Assembly (NCBI GenBank): GCA_027491115.1
Contig: JAIXWV010000038.1
Coordinates: 41,914-105,913, forward strand
DNA from: Pseudomonadota bacterium
Lineage (GTDB): Bacteria; Bdellovibrionota; UBA1018; CAIMNF01
Length of the DNA: 64,000 nt
Reading direction: 5' to 3'
The notes beneath the pieces were generated by a model that ran no database searches, was not told the DNA's origin, and was given only the letters and a program-made list of their open reading frames with translations. Position numbers and translations under genes: made by a program. Numbering within the stretch: position 1 is the first letter of the stretch; each line of letters begins with the position of its first letter. Shown here one piece after another: positions 38,156-47,680 of this stretch.

Positions 38156-39490
38156 TCAGGTCGATTCGATCTCGGGCGGAAGCCCGGTGAGCTTCAGGGC
38201 GCAAGCCCGGATTGCTTGCCGGGCTTCCCTGTTTTTGGGCCACGGGCTTTGAACCAAAATCGTGGGCAAACTGTTTTTGACCCAGGACTGGGCGAGTTCA
38301 CGGGTCTCACCCGGCCGAATCGAGCGAATGAGTTCCTCATAGGCCTTGTAAGTGAATCCGCGCTTGAAGAACAGTTCCGAGCTCGAAATGGTCATCATTC
38401 TCGACTCGGAACTCTCGAGCGAAAGCTCGAAAGAATAAACCAGACTGTCCTGGATCCGCTTGAGATCACCGAGGGGGATCCCCTCCCGCGCCGTTTTCTG
38501 CATCTCTTGGTGAAAGACCGTGAGAGTCTCGGCGACCTTGTCGGGCTTGACCCCTGCATAAATGGAAAACACCGAAGAATCGAGAAACTGGATCGCACTG
38601 GCGTAGACTGAATAAGCCCAGCCCTTCTTCTCCCGGATCCTATCAAAGAGCACCGAACTCATCCCACCGCCCAGGTGTTGCTGAATCATGGTGGAAATGA
38701 CCCGTTCCTTCTGATTGCCGACCGGAGCCGAGATCCCGTACAGAACATGGGCTTGCTCGGCCGCTTCATCGATCCACCAGAATCCGGCGTGGGTGTTCCC
38801 GGGAGGACTAGCCCCCCAATTCGGCTTCAGCGGCCTGATCTTCTGCCGGCCCGGCCACGCCTCCTCACCGAGTCTCGAAAAAATCCGTTTACACTTGTCG
38901 AACCCGACGGCACCCGACACAGCGAGCACCATGCTTTCGGGCCGATAGTGCTCATGAAAAAACGACATGAGCCTCGATCGATTCACCGACTCGACACTTT
39001 TTTTTGTTCCGAGGATGTTGCGTCCGAGCGGGTGATTCGAGTAGGCCTTCTCCAAAAACCGGTCGAAGGAATCCTCCTCGGGATTCTCCTTCGTCATGGC
39101 AATTTCCTGGAGAATCACCTGGCGCTCTTTTTCGATCTCTTTTTTCTCGAACAACGGCTTGAGAAGAATCTCCCGGAGCAACTCCGCACCGAGTTCAATC
39201 TCCTGGTAGGGCAGGTAAAAATGAAAGCAAGTGTGTTCCCTAGAAGTGAAGGCATTGAAGTCTCCACCGACACGGTCGACCGCCTTCGAGATCTCCGAGG
39301 CGCCCCGTTTCTCGCTCCCCTTGAAGATCATGTGTTCGAGGAAGTGACACATCCCAGAGGAGTCAACAGACTCATGACGCGATCCGGTCTTGACCCATGC
39401 ACCGATGGCAACGGACTTCAGCTGGTGCGCCTCGTCCACGATCAGCGTCAAACCATTCGGATAAACATGCTTTTTCGCCTCGTGCCTCAT
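38156..39490 (-). CDS. M16 family zinc metallopeptidase
   Basis: 444 residues from the ATG at 39490; the upstream frame to 39547 runs into the rpoH promoter region. The inverted zinc motif HFLEH (about residues 49-53) is followed by the downstream Glu in KERQVILQEIAMTKE (about 125-139). R...Y region YSVYASAIQFLDSSVFSIYAG in the second domain fits processing-peptidase-like M16B enzymes. No signal peptide, so it is probably cytoplasmic or peripheral. It is divergent from rpoH by 50 bases. Confidence 0.93.
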   Translation of the reverse strand: MRHEAKKHVYPNGLTLIVDEAHQLKSVAIGAWVKTGSRHESVDSSGMCHFLEHMIFKGSEKRGASEISKAVDRVGGDFNAFTSREHTCFHFYLPYQEIELGAELLREILLKPLFEKKEIEKERQVILQEIAMTKENPEEDSFDRFLEKAYSNHPLGRNILGTKKSVESVNRSRLMSFFHEHYRPESMVLAVSGAVGFDKCKRIFSRLGEEAWPGRQKIRPLKPNWGASPPGNTHAGFWWIDEAAEQAHVLYGISAPVGNQKERVISTMIQQHLGGGMSSVLFDRIREKKGWAYSVYASAIQFLDSSVFSIYAGVKPDKVAETLTVFHQEMQKTAREGIPLGDLKRIQDSLVYSFELSLESSESRMMTISSSELFFKRGFTYKAYEELIRSIRPGETRELAQSWVKNSLPTILVQSPWPKNREARQAIRACALKLTGLPPEIEST

Positions 39491-39540
39491 CCCACTTTGT
39501 ACTATCTGTGATACTGTCGGTTCCGCAACAGGAAAACGGT

Positions 39541-40494
39541 ATGGCAAGAACCGGCGGCCCGAAATCTAAAACCCCGCATTCGTCCCCGGAGGAGACCCCG
39601 GAGGACAACCTTCCGGTCGCCTACTCTCCGGCGGAGACCTCCCCCGAGACCGCCCTGATCCCATCGGATCCGCTCAAACGCTATCTGGCTGAAATCCGGA
39701 ACGCACCGGTTCTCACCGCGGAGCAAGAGCAACTCCTTGCCAAGAGGATGCAGGAGAAGGGGGACGTGAATGCCGCAAAGCTTTTGGTCTCGGCGAACCT
39801 GAAAAATGTGGTCCGGATCGCTTACGAATACCGCTCCATGTACCACAATCTGCTCGACCTCATTCAAGAGGGGAACATCGGGCTCATGAAGGCCGTTTCG
39901 AAGTTTGACCCGACGAAAGGGGTCCGGCTCGGATATTACGCATCCTGGTGGATCCGTTCCTATATTTTGAAGTACCTGCTCGACAACTTCCGCCTAGTCA
40001 GAATTGGAACCTCACAGGCGCAAAAAAAACTGTTTTACCACCTGATGCGTGAAAAACAGCGCCTCGAAGCCCAGGGAATCGCAGCTGGTCCCGCCCTCCT
40101 CGCCCACAATCTGCAAGTGAAAGAGAAGGATGTCATCGAAATGGAGCAGCGCCTCCTGGCCCCCGGAGCGGAGACCTCTCTTGATGCTCCGATGGGTAGC
40201 GACTCCCCCAATGGTATAAACCTGCTCCAAACCCTTTTCGACCCTGGAGCGTCTGCCGACCAGATCCTCGAAAAAGAGGAATGGCTCGGAATCCTCCAGA
40301 GGGAGATTCCGGCCTTCACCTCGACCCTGAACGACAAGGAGAAGATGGTATTGGCCACCCGCCTGCTTTCCGAGGAACCAAAAACCCTCCAAGAAGTGGC
40401 TGACGAATTCGGTTTGACCCGGGAAAGAGTCAGGCAGATCGAATCAAAGTTGATTGAAAAACTCAAGAAACACCTGGAGCCCTACTTCCGCTAG
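39541..40494 (+). CDS. rpoH: RNA polymerase sigma-32 (RpoH) factor
   Basis: 317 residues from the ATG at 39541; an upstream frame start has no support. Region 1.2 PLKRYLAEIRNAPVLTAEQE; region 2 LIQEGNIGLMKAVSKFD and VRLGYYASWWIRSYIL; the RpoH box QKKLFYHLMREKQRL, the mark of sigma-32; region 4 LQEVADEFGLTRERVRQIE. It directs heat-shock transcription. The first 45 residues are a Pro/Glu-rich extension unlike the E. coli protein. It lies in front of rpsO-pnp and divergent from an M16 peptidase. Confidence 0.9.
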   Translation: MARTGGPKSKTPHSSPEETPEDNLPVAYSPAETSPETALIPSDPLKRYLAEIRNAPVLTAEQEQLLAKRMQEKGDVNAAKLLVSANLKNVVRIAYEYRSMYHNLLDLIQEGNIGLMKAVSKFDPTKGVRLGYYASWWIRSYILKYLLDNFRLVRIGTSQAQKKLFYHLMREKQRLEAQGIAAGPALLAHNLQVKEKDVIEMEQRLLAPGAETSLDAPMGSDSPNGINLLQTLFDPGASADQILEKEEWLGILQREIPAFTSTLNDKEKMVLATRLLSEEPKTLQEVADEFGLTRERVRQIESKLIEKLKKHLEPYFR

Positions 40495-40586
40495 CCCCTT
40501 TACAGACTTTGCCGGTTTGTGTTACCGATCTATGGAACAAAAAAGCAAGAAAAGTACATTGAGTACGCAGTAAGGAACCAAACCGC

Positions 40587-40877
40587 ATGCAAATGGGTAA
40601 AGCTCGTAAGACCGAAATCAAAGCCAAGAAAGCGAACCTCGTTCAAACTTTCGGCAAAACCGCCGCAAATACCGGAACCACCGAAGTCCAGATCGCCCTG
40701 ATCACGGACCGCATCAACACTCTCACTCCCCACTTTCAGAAGCACTCTAAAGACCACGCTTCTCGTTTGGGCCTCCTCAAGCTCGTCGGCCAGCGCCGCC
40801 GCCTGCTCAACTATCTGAAAGCGAAAGACGAGAAGAGCTACTCCGCTCTGCTCTCCAAGCTCGAACTCCGTAAGTAA
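40587..40877 (+). CDS. rpsO: Ribosomal protein S15
   Basis: 96 residues from the ATG at 40587, which has AAGGA ten bases upstream; the ATG at 40593 has poorer spacing. The S15 core is clear: EVQIALITDRINTLTPHFQKHSKDHASRLGLLKLVGQRRRLLNYLK. It binds 16S rRNA helices in the small subunit. A possible promoter (TTGCCG, 16 bases, TATGGA) lies upstream near 40511-40540. It is followed by pnp, as in many bacteria. Confidence 0.97.
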   Translation: MQMGKARKTEIKAKKANLVQTFGKTAANTGTTEVQIALITDRINTLTPHFQKHSKDHASRLGLLKLVGQRRRLLNYLKAKDEKSYSALLSKLELRK

Positions 40878-40907
40878 TTCAACACCAGAACTGGATGACT
40901 CCTGCCT

Positions 40908-40936
40908 CCTGCGTGCCTGATGACCGGCACAGCGGG
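40908..40936 (+). promoter_or_regulatory. rpsO-pnp intergenic stem-loop
   Basis: CCTGC-GTGCC (40908-40917) pairs with GGCAC-a-GCGGG (40926-40936), ten base pairs with one bulged A around an eight-base loop. In E. coli the pnp leader hairpin is cut by RNase III and mediates PNPase autoregulation; this hairpin sits in the same place. Confidence 0.55.
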
Positions 40937-40981
40937 AAGGTGGGCGTCCATCCGTTCATTCAAAGAAAGATCAATCCATAC

Positions 40982-43240
40982 ATGATGAACATCCAAACCG
41001 TCTCCATGAATCTCGGGGGCAAGACCCTCACGCTCGAAACAGGTCGTATGGCCAAGCAAGCCGACGCCTCCATTCTGGTCCACTACGGTGACACCCGCGT
41101 TCTCGTGACCGCTGTTTCCAACAAAGACCCCAAGCCCGGCATCGACTTCATGCCTCTCACTGTGGAATTTGCCGAGCGTTTCTACGCTGCCGGTAAAATC
41201 CCCGGTAGCTTCCTGAAGCGCGAAGGCCGTCCTTCCTCCGAATCGACGCTTGCAGCCCGTCTGATCGACCGCCCGAACCGCCCGCTGTTTCCGGAAGGTT
41301 ACTACCATGACACCCAGGTCATCGCGACTGTGCTCTCCGTCGACCTCGAGTGTGATCCTGAAATGGCCGCATCGATCGGAGCCGGTGCCGCCCTCCACAT
41401 CTCCGACATCCCCTTCAACGGACCGACCGCGGCAGTCCGCATGGGCCGCATCAACGGCCAATTCGTGGTGAACCCGACCTGGAACCAGCGTGAAACCGAA
41501 TCCGAACTCGAGATCGTGATCTCCGGCACCAAGAACGCCATCATGATGGTTGAAGGTGGCGCCCAGGAAGTACCGGAAGCGGTCTGCCTCGATGCGATCC
41601 TTCAGGGTCACGAAGAGGTGAAGAAAATCTGTGCGCTGATCGAAGAACTGCGCACCAAGGCCGGTAAAGCCAAGCGCGAATTCACTCCGCTCTCGACTCC
41701 TGCCGACCTGATGAAGCAGATCGAGAACATCGCAAAAGATCCGCTGAACAAAGCCCTCCGCACCAAGGAAAAGCAGACCCGCTACACCATGGTGAAAGAC
41801 GCCAAGAAAGCCACCCTGGAAGCTCTGGTGCCTGCAAGCCTGAAGGAGAGTGATCCAAAGGCTGCTGATGCGAAAGAAAAGGAAGTGAAGCGTCTGGTGG
41901 AACTCCTCCAGTACAACCTGATGCGCGAAATGATCCTCTCCGAAAAAATCCGGATCGACGGTCGTGACACCAAGACCATCCGTCCGATCACGGTGGAAGC
42001 GGGCATTCTGCCGAAAGCCCACGGGTCGGCTCTCTTCACCCGTGGTGAAACCCAGGTCCTCTCCGTGACCACCCTCGGAACCGCGGATGACGAGCAGATC
42101 ATCGACAGCATGTACCAAAACACCATGGGCAAGTTCATGCTCCACTACAACTTCCCTCCGTATAGCGTGGGTGAAGCGGGTCGTTTCGGTGGCCAGTCCC
42201 GTCGTGAGATCGGTCACGGTGCACTTGCCGAGCGCTCGATCCATGCCATGATGCCCGGACACGACAAATTCCCGTACACTGTGAGGATCGTTTGCGAAAC
42301 TCTCGAGTCGAACGGTTCCTCTTCGATGGGTTCGGTTTGCGCGGCCTCGATGTCCTTGATGGACGCCGGCGCCCCTTTCCTGAAGCCGGTCGCCGGGATC
42401 GCGATGGGCCTGATCAAGGAAGGCTCCCGCGTGGCGATCCTCTCTGACATTCTCGGAGACGAAGATCACCTGGGCGACATGGATTTCAAGGTTGCCGGAA
42501 CCAAAGACGGCATCACCGGCATCCAGATGGACATCAAGATCGAAGGCGTCGACGGCGCGATCATGAAGCAGGCTCTTGAGCAGGCGAACCAAGGCAGGAT
42601 CCACATCCTCGGTGAAATGTCCAAAGCCATCAGCGAACCTCGCAGCGATCTGAACCAGAACGCTCCTCGCATCACCACGATCAAGATCCCCGTCGACCAG
42701 ATCGGCGCCGTGATCGGACCAAGCGGAAAAGTGATCAAGGACATCGTTGCCAAGTCCGGCGCGAAAGTGAACATCGAAGACGACGGAACTTGTAACGTCG
42801 CCTCCAACGACTCCGCCGCGGCTCAAAAAGCGGTGGACATGATCATGGGAATCATCGCCGTCGTCGAAGTGGGCAAGACTTACAAGGGCCCGGTCAAGAA
42901 GATCACCGATTTCGGTGCCTTCATCGGCGTTCTCCCGAATCAGGACGGACTCCTGCACATTTCCGAGATCGCTTATGAGCGTATCAACGCAGTGACTGAT
43001 GTTCTCAAAGAAGGCGACATTGTCGAAGTGAAGGTTCTCGAAGTGGACCCCCAAGGGAAGGTCCGCCTCTCTCGCAAGGCCCTCATGACTCCTCCAGAAG
43101 GTTACGTTCCCCCTCCTCCGCGCGAGCCACGCAGTGATCGCGGAGACCGTGGCGGTCGTCCGGGTGGTGATCGCAGACCGGGTGGCGGTGACCGTCGCCC
43201 AGGCGGCGGTGGTTTCGGTGGCGGACGCCCCAGAAACTGA
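40982..43240 (+). CDS. pnp: Polyribonucleotide nucleotidyltransferase
   Basis: 752 residues from the first of two ATGs (40982); the longer frame to 40895 would cover the leader hairpin. Two RNase PH-like domains (about 5-230 and 300-540) with [18 protein letters not shown] and [17 protein letters not shown], a KH domain (about 555-615, [20 protein letters not shown]) and an S1 domain (about 620-690). It degrades RNA 3' to 5' with phosphate. The tail (about 700-752) is Pro/Gly/Arg-rich with RGG and RPGG repeats, unusual for PNPase and probably RNA-binding. A strong terminator follows. Confidence 0.97.
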   Translation: MMNIQTVSMNLGGKTLTLETGRMAKQADASILVHYGDTRVLVTAVSNKDPKPGIDFMPLTVEFAERFYAAGKIPGSFLKREGRPSSESTLAARLIDRPNRPLFPEGYYHDTQVIATVLSVDLECDPEMAASIGAGAALHISDIPFNGPTAAVRMGRINGQFVVNPTWNQRETESELEIVISGTKNAIMMVEGGAQEVPEAVCLDAILQGHEEVKKICALIEELRTKAGKAKREFTPLSTPADLMKQIENIAKDPLNKALRTKEKQTRYTMVKDAKKATLEALVPASLKESDPKAADAKEKEVKRLVELLQYNLMREMILSEKIRIDGRDTKTIRPITVEAGILPKAHGSALFTRGETQVLSVTTLGTADDEQIIDSMYQNTMGKFMLHYNFPPYSVGEAGRFGGQSRREIGHGALAERSIHAMMPGHDKFPYTVRIVCETLESNGSSSMGSVCAASMSLMDAGAPFLKPVAGIAMGLIKEGSRVAILSDILGDEDHLGDMDFKVAGTKDGITGIQMDIKIEGVDGAIMKQALEQANQGRIHILGEMSKAISEPRSDLNQNAPRITTIKIPVDQIGAVIGPSGKVIKDIVAKSGAKVNIEDDGTCNVASNDSAAAQKAVDMIMGIIAVVEVGKTYKGPVKKITDFGAFIGVLPNQDGLLHISEIAYERINAVTDVLKEGDIVEVKVLEVDPQGKVRLSRKALMTPPEGYVPPPPREPRSDRGDRGGRPGGDRRPGGGDRRPGGGGFGGGRPRN

Positions 43241-43264
43241 AGCGTCAAACTTATAACTCCAGCG

Positions 43265-43302
43265 AAAACCCCGGGAAGCTCTGCAACCCGGGGTTTTTTT
43301 TT
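43265..43302 (+). terminator. Strong rho-independent terminator of rpsO-pnp
   Basis: AAAACCCCGGG (43265-43275) pairs with CCCGGGGTTTT (43287-43297) across an 11-base loop, followed by a T run to 43302. Confidence 0.9.
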
Positions 43303-43334
43303 GCCCGATCATTCTCATCTGTTACACTGATTCC

Positions 43335-44438
43335 ATGACGGAACAGTGGTTCCTTGATCTCGATGGGGTGAGATCAGGACCCTATCAAACACCCGAAGTC
43401 CTGAGTCTGATCGCAGAAGGAGAGGTCCTTCCTCACCATCGCATCTCCCGTACTCTGAAAGACTCCGCTTGGGTGACGATCCTCGACTGGCGCTTGGAAC
43501 AGGCCCGTCATACTCCGACCCCGGCTCCCCAGCCCGCACCACCTCCACCTCCGCCTGAGGTGAGTCCCTTGGAATTCAAGCTTTCAGAGCCTGAACCCTT
43601 GACCGAAGTGGCTCCAGAACCCGAGCCGGCTCCGGCTCCTCCTCCATTGATCTTGCAGCCGGTGGTCCAGGCCCCGTTAGAACCCGTCGCCCCGTTGGAT
43701 CGCAACGTGAAGCTGGATCCCCCCACGGAGGCACCAGCTGAAACCTCCCGACCAAAGCGTGATCCGACCGCCGAGCTTTTCGACATCATCCAGACCAGCA
43801 AACAAAAGCGCGAGGTCCGACAGCAACACCAGGCTCAGGCCGAGGCAAACCGCTCACCGGCTCCTGCACAAGAAAGCGGTTTGATCAAAGTGATCTTGAT
43901 TGGAGCGGGTCTCGCTTTGATCGGATTCTCCCTCGGACAACTCTTTCAACAGTCTGCTCCGCCCACGGAGCCCAAAGTCACTCGTGAATCTCCGGCACCT
44001 CCGGTTGCCAGTGCCAACTCCAGCGCCAGCCCGACCCCTGCCGAATCCCTCCAGGTTCTCGATCGCTCCAACGAGAAAATGACCATCAAAGCGGTCGTGA
44101 CCGGGACACCGAAGCCCGCTTCGAAAGTCGCATCCAAGACTGCCCAGACCACTCAAGCCCCTCCGAGAGAAGAACCCCCTGAAAATGAGCGTGAACTCCA
44201 AGAACTGAAGGACTTGAAGAAAGAACTCCAAGAACTAAAGGCCATGAAAGACCAACTCCGCGACAACTCATCTGTCGAGGAGTACGACGAGGAAGCGCGG
44301 GGAGCATACCCTTCGGAAGGCTCCCCCACTTTCCCCGAGCCTGAAACCATCACACCGGGAGGTCCGGGTGGCGACGGGAGTGGTCGAAAATACCGCAGTC
44401 CGCCAAGCGGTTCACCTCCTCCGGATAGCTACTACTGA
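43335..44438 (+). CDS. GYF_2-domain, proline-rich single-pass membrane protein
   Basis: 367 residues. The N-terminal 55 residues match the GYF_2/DUF4339 fold: EQWFLDLDGVRSGPYQTPEV with the GPY core, then HHRISRTLKDSAWVTILDW. Next is a Pro/Glu-rich region (about 60-150), a basic stretch, one membrane helix (about 184-202, IKVILIGAGLALIGFSLGQ), a Ser/Pro/Thr linker, a short heptad-like coil (ELQELKDLKKELQELKAMKD, about 279-298), and a Gly/Pro-rich end. GYF domains bind proline-rich peptides, so the protein could bind itself or another polyproline protein from the cytoplasmic side. Function unknown. Confidence 0.7.
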   Translation: MTEQWFLDLDGVRSGPYQTPEVLSLIAEGEVLPHHRISRTLKDSAWVTILDWRLEQARHTPTPAPQPAPPPPPPEVSPLEFKLSEPEPLTEVAPEPEPAPAPPPLILQPVVQAPLEPVAPLDRNVKLDPPTEAPAETSRPKRDPTAELFDIIQTSKQKREVRQQHQAQAEANRSPAPAQESGLIKVILIGAGLALIGFSLGQLFQQSAPPTEPKVTRESPAPPVASANSSASPTPAESLQVLDRSNEKMTIKAVVTGTPKPASKVASKTAQTTQAPPREEPPENERELQELKDLKKELQELKAMKDQLRDNSSVEEYDEEARGAYPSEGSPTFPEPETITPGGPGGDGSGRKYRSPPSGSPPPDSYY

Positions 44439-44488
44439 GTAGCGGTTGTCCTTGACGGGAAAACCCCCCTTTTGAGAAGTCTTTCTGC

Positions 44489-45094
44489 ATGTTCATCACC
44501 TTCGAGGGAACAGAAGGATGCGGTAAGTCGACCCTGATCCGCAACCTCTCCACCCGCCTCCAGACACTTGGTGTCGCCCATATCATCACCCGTGAGCCGG
44601 GTGGATCGCGGACTGCCGAAGAGATCCGGAAGATCATTCTCAACGAAGAGATGGATCCACTGACCGAGCTCTTCCTTTACGAAGCGGCACGAGCAGAGCA
44701 TTTCCGGAACACTGTGGCTCCCGCCCTGAAACAGAAAAAATGGGTGCTGTGCGACCGTTTCACCGACTCAACCCTCGCTTATCAGGGCTACGCCCGGGGA
44801 ATCCCCTTGCCGATGATCCGCACTTTGAACCGGATTGCGAGCAACCGGAAATCACCTGACCTGACTTTTTTTCTCGATCTCCCGGTGGAGATCGGTCTCG
44901 CACGTGCCAGTGACCCGAACCGTTTCGAGCGGGAGGGGGTCGTGTTCCAGAACAAAGTCAGGAAAGGGTTTCTGGAAATCGCAAAAAACGAAAAAAAGCG
45001 TTTCCGCGTGATCCGGGTGTCGGGACTCGACCCGGAACAGGTCTGCGAAAAAGTCATGCAGGCACTGAAAACCCACCTGAGGAAACACCTGTGA
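44489..45094 (+). CDS. tmk: Thymidylate kinase
   Basis: 201 residues. P-loop FEGTEGCGKSTL (about 4-15), DRFTDSTLAYQGYARG (the DR(Y/F) and substrate motifs), and PDLTFFLDLPVEIGLARA, all in order. It phosphorylates dTMP to dTDP. The ATG at 44489 is the first codon of the family N-terminus MFITFEG. It opens the operon tmk-holB-Mla genes-lepB, with its stop overlapping the holB GTG. Confidence 0.96.
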   Translation: MFITFEGTEGCGKSTLIRNLSTRLQTLGVAHIITREPGGSRTAEEIRKIILNEEMDPLTELFLYEAARAEHFRNTVAPALKQKKWVLCDRFTDSTLAYQGYARGIPLPMIRTLNRIASNRKSPDLTFFLDLPVEIGLARASDPNRFEREGVVFQNKVRKGFLEIAKNEKKRFRVIRVSGLDPEQVCEKVMQALKTHLRKHL

Positions 45095-46182
45095 ACGCCA
45101 CTTTCCCAGCGGCACCCGAACTGATCGAATGGCACAGTCCACGACTTGTTCCTCTTCTCGACCGCTTTGAAAAGGACGGGGCCCTCCACACCACTCTGCT
45201 GTTCACGGGAGTGGAAGGAGTCGGGAAGAAGAGTGTCGCCCTTCATTTCATCCAGCTGCTGTTTTGTGACCGATCGATCTTTGCCGGTGCCGAGGAACCC
45301 GAGGATTCGTTGTTCGGAGGCCCTGCCCCGGTGGAAAGTCCGAAAAGCCGGGTCGCCTGTGGTGAGTGCGGGTCCTGCATCCGCGCTTCGCGGGGACAGT
45401 GGCTTGATCTGATCTGGATCGACCCCGAAACCGACGAAGAAGGAAAGCGACTCGGCACCCACAAGATCAAGGCATTCCGTGAACTGAAGGAAAAGCTTGG
45501 CCTCGGTCCGGCAGAAGAACCTTTCCGAGTGGTGGTGATCGCGGACGCCGACCGAATGAATCAGGAGTCCGCCAACTCCATTCTGAAAGTCCTCGAAGAG
45601 CCGCCGAAAAACTGGCTCTTCATTCTCACGGCATCAGACGCTTCCAGACTCCTTCCCACCATTCTCTCCCGTTGCATGGAGATCAAGTTCAGCCCTCTCG
45701 AACCGGATCGGATTTTCTCGATCCTGAAGCGGGATCCCTCGGCCGAATTCCCCTCGAGACGTGCGAAAGTGGCCTCTCGGGCCGCTATGGGAAGCATCAG
45801 TCGGGCAAAAAGCTGCCTCGAAGAAGAGACCTGGGAACTCCGGGACCGATTGATCGGACTCCTTTCCAACCCTGCGGCCGAATGGATGGGCTTGATCGAT
45901 ACGATTTCCACCAGCCAGATCAGACTGGGTCTGACCCTCGACCTGATGGAAACGATCCTCATGGATCTGCTTTCCCATCGGATCAAGGGTGACCAACACC
46001 AGTGGATTCATGAAGACCAGAAGGAGCCGCTCATCGAGATTGCCGACCGCCTCGGGTGGGACATCGCCAGGTTGGTCCGGACGCTCGAAGGAATCGCAGA
46101 GAGAAGGAAGCACACCGGTCTCACCTTGAATGCCAAGCTCCTGGCCCAAGAGATTCTCGCACCTTGGATGGAGCGTTCATGA
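45091..46182 (+). CDS. holB: DNA polymerase III delta' subunit
   Basis: 363 residues from a GTG overlapping the tmk stop. P-loop FTGVEGVGKKSVALHF; the zinc module CGECGSC preceded by a Cys nine residues earlier; Walker B-like VVVIADADRMNQESANSILK; and the SRC motif in ILSRCMEIKF. It is the delta' clamp-loader ATPase-fold subunit; the P-loop is GVGKKS, with a Lys in place of the usual Thr/Ser after GK, in line with delta' subunits that do not hydrolyse ATP. The C-terminal collar domain is short. It overlaps the first Mla ATPase by four bases. Confidence 0.92.
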   Translation: MNATFPAAPELIEWHSPRLVPLLDRFEKDGALHTTLLFTGVEGVGKKSVALHFIQLLFCDRSIFAGAEEPEDSLFGGPAPVESPKSRVACGECGSCIRASRGQWLDLIWIDPETDEEGKRLGTHKIKAFRELKEKLGLGPAEEPFRVVVIADADRMNQESANSILKVLEEPPKNWLFILTASDASRLLPTILSRCMEIKFSPLEPDRIFSILKRDPSAEFPSRRAKVASRAAMGSISRAKSCLEEETWELRDRLIGLLSNPAAEWMGLIDTISTSQIRLGLTLDLMETILMDLLSHRIKGDQHQWIHEDQKEPLIEIADRLGWDIARLVRTLEGIAERRKHTGLTLNAKLLAQEILAPWMERS

Positions 46183-46889
46183 TCCGATTGGATTCCGTAA
46201 CGATCACATTCAAGAACCGGACGATCCTCGAAAATCTGGAACTCGAGGTGCAGCAGGGAGAGGCCGTGGGGATCATCGGCCCTTCCGGGGCCGGAAAGAG
46301 TGTGATCTTGAAAACGATCGCGGGCCTGATCCGGCCGGATTCCGGATCGGTGACCGTCGGATCGGACAAGGTCAGCATGTTGTTCCAGAAGAATGCACTA
46401 TTCGACTCCTTCACACTGCTCCAGAACCTGCTCCTTCCACTCTCTGAGACCCTTGGAATCACAGGAGACGAAGCCGAGACCCGCTCTCTCTCGCTCCTGA
46501 AAGCCGTCGGACTTGACCATGCGGCCCACCTCCACCCCGACGAAATTTCGGGAGGCATGCAAAAGAGACTCGGAATCGCCCGAGCTCTCATCATCGAGCC
46601 TGAAGTCATCCTGTATGACGAACCGACCGCTGGACTTGATCCCATCACCTCGAAATCGATTGCCGAACTGATGATCCGTCTCCACCGGGCGAACCGAACC
46701 ACACTCGTGATGGTCACCAACGATCTCCAAAGAGCGTACCAGGTGTCTGACCGGATCGGCTTCTGCCATGACAAAAAACTCCAAATTTTCGGTAATCCGG
46801 AACAGGTGAAGTCTTCGAATGATCCTGAATTGAAGCGATTCATTTACGCCAACGCCCTGATCTCCGACTCCGGAGGGATCGAGCCGTGA
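46179..46889 (+). CDS. MlaF-type ABC ATPase A
   Basis: 236 residues from the ATG at 46179 (ATGA overlap with holB); a frame start at 46056 lies inside holB and is rejected. Walker A GPSGAGKS, signature ISGGMQKRLGIARAL (intact SGGM), Walker B VILYDEPTAGLDP; the switch His is replaced (LVMVTNDLQRAY, N where H is usual). The missing switch His would lower hydrolysis at its site. It belongs to the Mla/MCE lipid transport ATPases and is followed by a second ATPase, two permeases and MlaD. Confidence 0.88.
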   Translation: MIRLDSVTITFKNRTILENLELEVQQGEAVGIIGPSGAGKSVILKTIAGLIRPDSGSVTVGSDKVSMLFQKNALFDSFTLLQNLLLPLSETLGITGDEAETRSLSLLKAVGLDHAAHLHPDEISGGMQKRLGIARALIIEPEVILYDEPTAGLDPITSKSIAELMIRLHRANRTTLVMVTNDLQRAYQVSDRIGFCHDKKLQIFGNPEQVKSSNDPELKRFIYANALISDSGGIEP

Positions 46890-47680
46890 GCATCCGCTTT
46901 GAAGACGTGCACAAGGCATTCGGCACTAAGAAAGTCCTCGACGGAGTCACCTTCGAAGCAGGGAAAGGCGAGGTCCTGTTCATTCTCGGAAAATCCGGCA
47001 TGGGGAAATCAGTCACCCTGAAGCACATCATCGGTGTGCTGGAACCCGACCGGGGGCGGATTTTCGTCGACCAGTTTGAGGTCAGTGCGCTGTTTACCGG
47101 TGAAGGGAGAAGCCTTTTACCCAAGGTCCGTCAAAGGTGCGGGATGGTGTTCCAACACCCTGCACTGCTCGATTCATTGAGCAATTACGAAAATATCGCG
47201 TTCGGGCTCAAAACCCCCCAATACTCTGAAAAAATCGGCCGTACCTTGAATGACGAAGAGGTCGACCGGATCGTCCGGGAAAAACTCGCACTCGTCCATC
47301 TGGATCCTGAGGTATTGGGCCTGTATCCGAACGAGGTTTCGTATGGCGTGCAGAAGCGCATTTCGATGGCGAGAACCCTCGCCCCTGAACCCGACTACTT
47401 GCTGTTCGATGAACCGACCACGGGTCTTGACCCGCTGAGTACGAGTTCGATCAATTCCCTCATCTCCGAACTGTCGAGAAAACTTAGAGTCACGAGTATC
47501 ATCGTCTCCCACGACATGGCCTGTGCGCTTTCCATCGCCGACCGCATCCTCTTCCTCGATCAAGGCAAAGCAGTCTTGATCGCGCATCCAAGGGAAGTCG
47601 TCAAAAGCGAACTGCCTCTGGTCAAAGAATTCTTCGAGGAGACGCTCTCCTTGCTACCTCCCGGCTGGAGTCCTGCATGA
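46886..47680 (+). CDS. MlaF-type ABC ATPase B with degenerate signature
   Basis: 264 residues from a GTG overlapping the previous stop. Walker A GKSGMGKSVTL, Walker B YLLFDEPTTGLDP and switch His (IIVSHDMACAL) are intact, but the signature is VSYGVQKRISMARTL, where SGG(Q/M) reads SYGV. An insertion around residues 107-125 (LKTPQYSEKIGRTLNDEE) separates Q-loop and signature. It complements ATPase A, which has an intact signature but lacks the switch His. Together they would form an asymmetric heterodimer with one good ATP site. It overlaps the first MlaE gene by four bases. Confidence 0.86.
   Translation: MSIRFEDVHKAFGTKKVLDGVTFEAGKGEVLFILGKSGMGKSVTLKHIIGVLEPDRGRIFVDQFEVSALFTGEGRSLLPKVRQRCGMVFQHPALLDSLSNYENIAFGLKTPQYSEKIGRTLNDEEVDRIVREKLALVHLDPEVLGLYPNEVSYGVQKRISMARTLAPEPDYLLFDEPTTGLDPLSTSSINSLISELSRKLRVTSIIVSHDMACALSIADRILFLDQGKAVLIAHPREVVKSELPLVKEFFEETLSLLPPGWSPA

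Noticed and set aside
40838..43318. 826-codon frame on the minus strand opposite pnp
   Set aside because: It mirrors pnp codon by codon, with low-complexity composition (His, Asp, Phe) and no domain; pnp on the plus strand is certain.
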